DNA from: Bacillota bacterium
GTDB lineage: Bacteria; Bacillota; Clostridia; Christensenellales; CAG-138
Assembly: GCA_023461495.1 (NCBI GenBank)
Contig: JAEYLA010000271.1
Location: 1 to 10,250 of the forward strand
DNA: 10,250 bases
Reading direction: 5' to 3'
The notes beneath the pieces are model-generated. The model did not search any database. It saw nothing but the letters and a program-made list of their open reading frames with translations, and had not been told where the DNA came from. The translations under genes and the position numbers were made by a program. Shown piece by piece: positions 7,058-10,250 of this stretch. Positions within the stretch are counted from its first letter, which is position 1. Each line of letters starts with the position of its first letter.

Positions 7058-7905
7058 AGGCTGGACCTCCTTTTGAGCAGGGAAAACAGCCCGTTGATGA
7101 GCAGGATAAATACAAACAGCACCACCGCGGTCGCAATCAGCGCCTCGCGGTGCAAATCCGCAGAATACCCCATTTCAATCACAATGTTGGCGGTAAGCGT
7201 ACGCAGCCCCTTTAGGAGTCCCGCAGGCATGCGCGCCTGGTTGCCCGCCACCATGATGATCGCCATCGTCTCCCCCACGGCACGGCCCATGCCCAGCACC
7301 ACGCCCGCGAACAGGCCCGATTTTGCGGCGGGTACCAATACGGAAAACACGCTGCGCTCATGTGTTGCGCCCAGAGCAAGGGAACCCTCATAATAGTTCT
7401 CCGGCACGGCGCGGATGGCGCTTTCCGCTACGCCCACAACGGTGGGCAATATCATAATGCCAAGCAATACGGAAGCCGTGAGCATGGACGCACCACTGCC
7501 GCCAAACTGCTCCCGCACAAACGGCACGATCACCACCAGGCCGAAAAACCCGTACACAACCGACGGTATGCCTGCTAAGAGCTCCGTTGCAGGCTTTAAG
7601 ATGCGGTACAGCCACTGCGGGCAAAAGCGCGCCATGAAGATTGCCATCAGAAGTCCTATCGGCATGCCGATAAGCATGGCGCCCGCCGTAACATAAATGC
7701 TGCCCACAATCATGGGAAAGATGCCGTAAATATCGTTCCCCGGCTTCCATGTACGGCCCAGCAGGAAGTTTGCGGGACCGATCTCAAACACCGCGGGAAG
7801 CCCGTTCGCAAACAGGAATACGCAGATTAACGCTACGGAAAGGATGGAGGTGGCTGCGGCGGCGATGAATACGCCCTTCATCGCCGGTTCCTTCCATTTT
7901 TTCAT
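7054..7905 (-). CDS. pstC: Phosphate ABC transporter permease PstC
   Basis: PstC pairs with PstA in the cytoplasmic membrane to form the phosphate path. At 283 residues, with about six membrane segments (near 10-34, 61-91, 109-130, 140-160, 196-222 and 255-277), it matches the family. PstC hallmarks are GRTWKPG (50-56) in the first external loop, GIPSVVYGFFG (112-122), the EAA-type loop EGSLALGAT (173-181) onward and GMGRAVGETMAIIMVAGN (205-222). The start at 7905 follows GGGGG by 7 nt. The gene begins 181 bp after pstS, the only large gap in the cluster, and that gap is filled with hairpins that may lower expression relative to pstS. Its stop overlaps the pstA start. Confidence 0.95.
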   Translation of the reverse strand: MKKWKEPAMKGVFIAAAATSILSVALICVFLFANGLPAVFEIGPANFLLGRTWKPGNDIYGIFPMIVGSIYVTAGAMLIGMPIGLLMAIFMARFCPQWLYRILKPATELLAGIPSVVYGFFGLVVIVPFVREQFGGSGASMLTASVLLGIMILPTVVGVAESAIRAVPENYYEGSLALGATHERSVFSVLVPAAKSGLFAGVVLGMGRAVGETMAIIMVAGNQARMPAGLLKGLRTLTANIVIEMGYSADLHREALIATAVVLFVFILLINGLFSLLKRRSSL

Positions 7906-7970
7906 ATATAGTCCCCCGTGAGATGTTTTTCGTTATGCGGGGCGTCAACGAGTATGCCGCCCTGCGCTTT

Positions 7971-8069
7971 GCCGGGACTTACCCCGGCGGTTTTTCCGAA
8001 CAAAACGCGTTTACCGCCCGAAAACGCGGGGGCGTTTTCCGGGCGGTACGCATACGCCTTTTCCGGCGT
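7971..8069 (-). other. Hairpin cluster between pstS and pstC
   Basis: Three inverted repeats follow the pstS stop codon. The strongest has arms at 8013-8027 and 8032-8047, pairing 15 bases with one bulge around a GGGG/CCCC loop. A second has 6-bp arms GCCGGG (7971-7976) and CCCGGC (7983-7988). A third has 5-bp arms at 8054-8058 and 8065-8069. None is followed by a clear T-run on the minus strand, so they look less like full terminators than like mRNA-stabilising or partial attenuating structures. That arrangement would keep pstS message more abundant than the downstream permease and ATPase messages. Confidence 0.6.
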
Positions 8070-8086
8070 CCGTCTTTTCAATTGTG

Positions 8087-9046
8087 TTACGCAACCTCGC
8101 TCCAACTGAGGATCTCGCCGGTGAAGATGGCGCGGATCTGTTCGGAGGTCAGGCTGGCGGTGGTGTTTTCATTGTTGATAATAACCGCAATACCATCCAG
8201 TGCGATAACCGTCGGAGTGAGCTCTGCAAGTTCGCTGTCCTTGAGTTCACGGGACGCCATGCCGATATCGCAGGTGCCGTCCATTGCGCTCTTCATGCCG
8301 GTGGAAGAGTCGCTCTGCTGGATTTCGATGGTGACGTTGGGGTTAACGGCCTTATACGCTTCGGCAAGCTTTTCCATGACAGGGGTGACGGAAGAAGAAC
8401 CTGCGATGACGACCTTGCCGGAAACCTCCGCCGCAGCATAGGCAGTGGCCGCGTCATTGATCTTGATGTACTTGTTTTTTAATACGACATCCTGGCCTTC
8501 TGCGCTGAGGATGAAGTTGATGAAATCCTGCGCCGCGGCGCTGGCTTCGCCTTTCACGGCGATATTGAACGGGCGGGAAACCTTGTAGGCGCCGGACTTG
8601 ATGTTTTCAACGGTGGCGTCCACGCCATCCACCTGAACGGCCTTTACGGTATCATTGAGAGAGCCCAGGGAGACATAGCCGATGCCGTAGGGGTTGCCCG
8701 AAACGGTAGTGAGCATGACGGCGGTATCGTTGGTGATCTGCGCCTCCACGGTGGTCATATCTTCCTTGCTGCCGTCATCCTTTTTGACTTCGATGCCCAT
8801 GAGCTCGATGAATGCGCCGCGCGTGCCGGAGCCGTCCTCACGGGAGATAACAAGGATGTCCTGTGTGCTGTCAAAGCTGGAAGCCGGCGTTTCAGGTGCA
8901 GTGGGAGTTTCAACTGCCGCAGGCGCTTGAGTGGCAGCGGGAGTCTCCGCTACAGGGGGTTCCGCAGCGGGTGCACAGCCTGCGAACGCGGAAAGCACGA
9001 GCAGCGCGCTGATGGCTATTGTTACAATTTTTTTAATCGCTTTCAT
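8087..9046 (-). CDS. pstS: Phosphate-binding lipoprotein PstS, circularly permuted
   Basis: PstS is the extracellular phosphate receptor that feeds PstCAB. The 319-residue precursor has a signal peptide with lipobox FAGC (lipidated C24), then a Pro/Ala/Thr-rich tether (25-58). The order after that is unusual. Residues 63-196 match the normal C-terminal half: ISREDGSGTRGAF (67-79, with R69, S73, G74 and T75 as the phosphate loop), GIGYVSLGSLNDTVKAV and SRPF. After a short linker, residues 210-319 match the normal N-terminal half: GKVVIAGSSSVTP (210-222), DIGMASREL (260-268), ALDGIAV (282-288) and IFTGEILSWSEV (307-318). The protein stops where the canonical chain would continue into the SGTR half. 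Each motif occurs once and none is missing, so I infer a circular permutation rather than a broken gene. GGAGG lies 9 nt before the ATG. It is first in the phosphate cluster. Confidence 0.93.
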   Translation of the reverse strand: MKAIKKIVTIAISALLVLSAFAGCAPAAEPPVAETPAATQAPAAVETPTAPETPASSFDSTQDILVISREDGSGTRGAFIELMGIEVKKDDGSKEDMTTVEAQITNDTAVMLTTVSGNPYGIGYVSLGSLNDTVKAVQVDGVDATVENIKSGAYKVSRPFNIAVKGEASAAAQDFINFILSAEGQDVVLKNKYIKINDAATAYAAAEVSGKVVIAGSSSVTPVMEKLAEAYKAVNPNVTIEIQQSDSSTGMKSAMDGTCDIGMASRELKDSELAELTPTVIALDGIAVIINNENTTASLTSEQIRAIFTGEILSWSEVA

Positions 9047-9079
9047 GTTTTTACTTCCTCCAATTCATTTTACATTGCA

Positions 9080-9133
9080 AGCATACATCCCGATTGTTAT
9101 CCGCCAATATTGGAATCATCAAATCTGTGTAAA
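9080..9133 (-). promoter_or_regulatory. Candidate pstS promoter with Pho-box half-site
   Basis: On the minus strand, TTTACA (9128-9133) matches the Gram-positive PhoP-box hexamer TT(A/C/T)ACA and is followed after 5 bp by the weaker TTGATG (9117-9122). Downstream is a possible -35 TTGGCG (9102-9107), a 16-bp spacer and a -10 TATGCT (9080-9085), each matching four of six consensus bases. The -10 lies 33 bp before the pstS start. Only one hexamer is a full match, so the Pho-box call is tentative. Confidence 0.35.
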
Positions 9134-9269
9134 ATCGTCCTTATCAGCTTTTGCATCCGTTCCTACCGCCATACCTGGGGAAACAATTAATTTTCCCGCA
9201 TAAAACCGTTTCCTTTTTGGACTTTTCCAAGAAATCCCCCAAAAATATGGGAGGTGGTCTCTTTTTTAT

Positions 9270-9296
9270 TAAGCACGGACGAAATAATGCCGATAT
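9270..9296 (+). promoter_or_regulatory. Sigma-D (sigma-28) flagellar/chemotaxis-type promoter
   Basis: TAAG (9270-9273), a 15-bp spacer and GCCGATAT (9289-9296) closely match the sigma-D consensus TAAA-N14-16-CCGATAT: three of four at -35 and all seven of the CCGATAT core. Transcription would start near 9303, giving a leader of about 65 nt before the GTG start of the receptor gene. The site supports both the chemotaxis assignment and a motile host. Confidence 0.72.
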
Positions 9297-9367
9297 AGGT
9301 AGATATCGCGCGCTTTTGCGCCTTGTCTTCCTGCCCGCATCCCAATCTGATATAGGGGGTCCCTCCA

Positions 9368-10250
9368 GTGAATAACGAACGTATTTTCACAAAGCTCTCC
9401 CGCATGCTAAAAAAGCATGACCCGGCCAAGGAACACGCCGTACCCGGGGATGCCGCTCCTATCGCCGCACAGGCCAACGCAGCTCCTACGCCAAGCACCG
9501 GCACCGTTAAGAAGGTTCGTCTTCTTTTTGAACGCGCGGCTTCCGGCGTACGCGCTGCGCGCCGTGAAAAGAAAGACTCCGCCGTTTCCTTTTTCCATAG
9601 CATCGGCGGCAGGCTGCAGCTGTTTATGGTACCGGTGCTGATCGTTTCGGTTGCCGTAAGCGTCGCGTTTGCCATGTCCAGTGGCAACGCGATTTCCACC
9701 CGCATCATGAACGAACAGATGGAGCGCGCGTTTTCAAGCTTCAAAACCGGCTTGGAAAACCAGAACGCGGTATGGCTGGAAAAGGCTACGGACAGTGCGG
9801 CAGACCCGAACTTTGTCCGGGAGGTCAACGCGCAGAATGCCGAAGGAATCGGAACCTATCTCAAAGGATTGAAGGCAGACGGCTCCGATTTTATTTTTGT
9901 CACAGACAGGCTGAGCAGGGTGATCTACTCTACCAGCGAGCACCACCAGCAAGGAGAAACCCTTGGGAGAATGCCCTATCTGACTTCCGCATTCCATGGG
10001 ATGAAATACTCCAGCCTTATGACCGACCCCAACGGCGATATCGTATCCATTGCCGCGGTGCCGATCCAGACAGAACGCAGCGGCGTAATCGGCGCGCTTG
10101 TGGCAGGCTGCTATTACAACAACACGCTGCTGCTGGAAGGCCAGAAGCGGCAGCATGGCACGGATCTCACCGTATTCAAGGGAGATGTGCGCTGGGCAAC
10201 CACCATCTCCGCGGATGGCGAGCGCATCACCGGCACGAAAATGGATGCTA
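9368..10250 (+). CDS. Methyl-accepting chemotaxis protein, Cache-domain sensor, N-terminal fragment
   Basis: This is the first 294 codons of a transmembrane sensor, open to the window edge with no stop. A single hydrophobic helix (about 84-104) is followed by an extracellular domain (105 onward) resembling the single-Cache domains of chemotaxis receptors: DFIFVTD (174-180), VIYSTSEHH (185-192), then GTDLTVFKGDVRWATT (264-279) and GERITGTK (284-291), where families typically read gTdvTiFkGdtRvaTt and gkRavGTk. The second membrane helix, HAMP and signalling domain must lie outside the window, so a histidine kinase or diguanylate cyclase cannot be excluded. The GTG start is preceded by AGGGGG at 7 nt, and an in-frame TAG at 9353-9355 limits extension. 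An upstream sigma-D promoter favours the chemotaxis role. The roughly 83-residue cytoplasmic leader before the first helix, Ala/Pro-rich then basic, is unusually long. Confidence 0.83.
   Translation, partial: MNNERIFTKLSRMLKKHDPAKEHAVPGDAAPIAAQANAAPTPSTGTVKKVRLLFERAASGVRAARREKKDSAVSFFHSIGGRLQLFMVPVLIVSVAVSVAFAMSSGNAISTRIMNEQMERAFSSFKTGLENQNAVWLEKATDSAADPNFVREVNAQNAEGIGTYLKGLKADGSDFIFVTDRLSRVIYSTSEHHQQGETLGRMPYLTSAFHGMKYSSLMTDPNGDIVSIAAVPIQTERSGVIGALVAGCYYNNTLLLEGQKRQHGTDLTVFKGDVRWATTISADGERITGTKMDA

Larger units (their letters stand above)
9047..9367. other. Divergent intergenic region between pstS and the receptor gene
   Basis: This 321-bp stretch has no convincing gene. It holds a possible PhoP-dependent promoter for pstS (9080-9133), a sigma-D promoter for the plus-strand receptor gene (9270-9296) and a short palindrome CCAATATTGG at 9104-9113. 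Between 9134 and 9260 I see only AT/pyrimidine-rich sequence and a weak TCCC/GGGA inverted repeat near 9235-9253. Confidence 0.6.

Noticed and set aside
7902..8105. Small minus-strand frame across the pstS-pstC gap
   Set aside because: Its coding sequence is built from the inverted repeats, it overlaps the pstS 3' end and pstC start, and no ribosome-binding site or domain is seen.
8087..9046. pstS as a pseudogene or a fusion of two broken copies
   Set aside because: The frame is intact from a good ribosome-binding site and lipoprotein signal to the stop. Each half contributes every expected motif once, which fits a permutation better than decay.
9247..9375. Short plus-strand frame starting ATG at 9247 and ending across the receptor GTG
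   Set aside because: No ribosome-binding site precedes it, the predicted transcript starts inside it near 9303, and the product has no recognisable feature.
9187..9828. 213-codon open frame on the minus strand opposite the receptor gene
   Set aside because: It lies antisense to a well-supported sensor gene with a ribosome-binding site and sigma-D promoter, shows no recognisable domain, and covers that promoter. It looks like a chance open frame in GC-rich DNA.

Overview
The window looks like a chromosomal stretch of a motile, fairly GC-rich (about 55-60% by eye) Gram-positive bacterium, most likely a gut-type clostridium (Bacillota). The grounds are strong purine-rich Shine-Dalgarno sites before most genes, an FMN riboswitch with an intrinsic terminator in front of an ECF riboflavin-uptake gene, a lipoprotein PstS with a Pro/Ala linker, and a PhoP/PhoR-like two-component pair. 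Species cannot be named from the sequence. No mobile element, CRISPR array, tRNA or rRNA was seen.

Layout from right to left, since almost everything is on the minus strand. (1) 9368-10250 (+): the N-terminal part of a Cache-domain transmembrane receptor, probably a methyl-accepting chemotaxis protein, running off the window. A good sigma-D (sigma-28) flagellar-type promoter lies upstream. (2) 9047-9367: divergent intergenic region holding that promoter and a candidate PhoP-box/promoter for the pst genes. (3) 9046-2318 (-): one seven-gene phosphate cluster, pstS-pstC-pstA-pstB-phoU-phoB/phoP-phoR. Gaps are short or overlapping except for a 181-bp hairpin-rich gap after pstS. (4) 2290-1335 (-): an independent riboflavin unit of promoter, FMN riboswitch, attenuator terminator, ribU and terminator. 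(5) 1316-7 (-): a promoter overlapped by a 9-bp inverted-repeat operator, followed by two related multi-pass membrane proteins of unknown function.

How the genes work together: the membrane kinase PhoR and its response regulator sense phosphate limitation and should activate the cluster. PstS captures phosphate outside the membrane, PstC/PstA form the channel, PstB powers it, and PhoU couples transporter state to PhoR. Because the regulators are distal genes of the cluster, their own level probably rises with it. RibU imports riboflavin and is shut off when FMN is plentiful.

The most striking observation is that PstS is circularly permuted. The half carrying the SGTR phosphate loop comes first, directly after the lipoprotein signal and linker. 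The half that is normally N-terminal (GSSSVTP, IGMASRE, ALDGIAV) comes second, and the protein stops exactly where the canonical chain would cross the hinge into the other half. All expected phosphate-site motifs are present once, so this looks like an intact, rewired binding protein rather than a broken gene.
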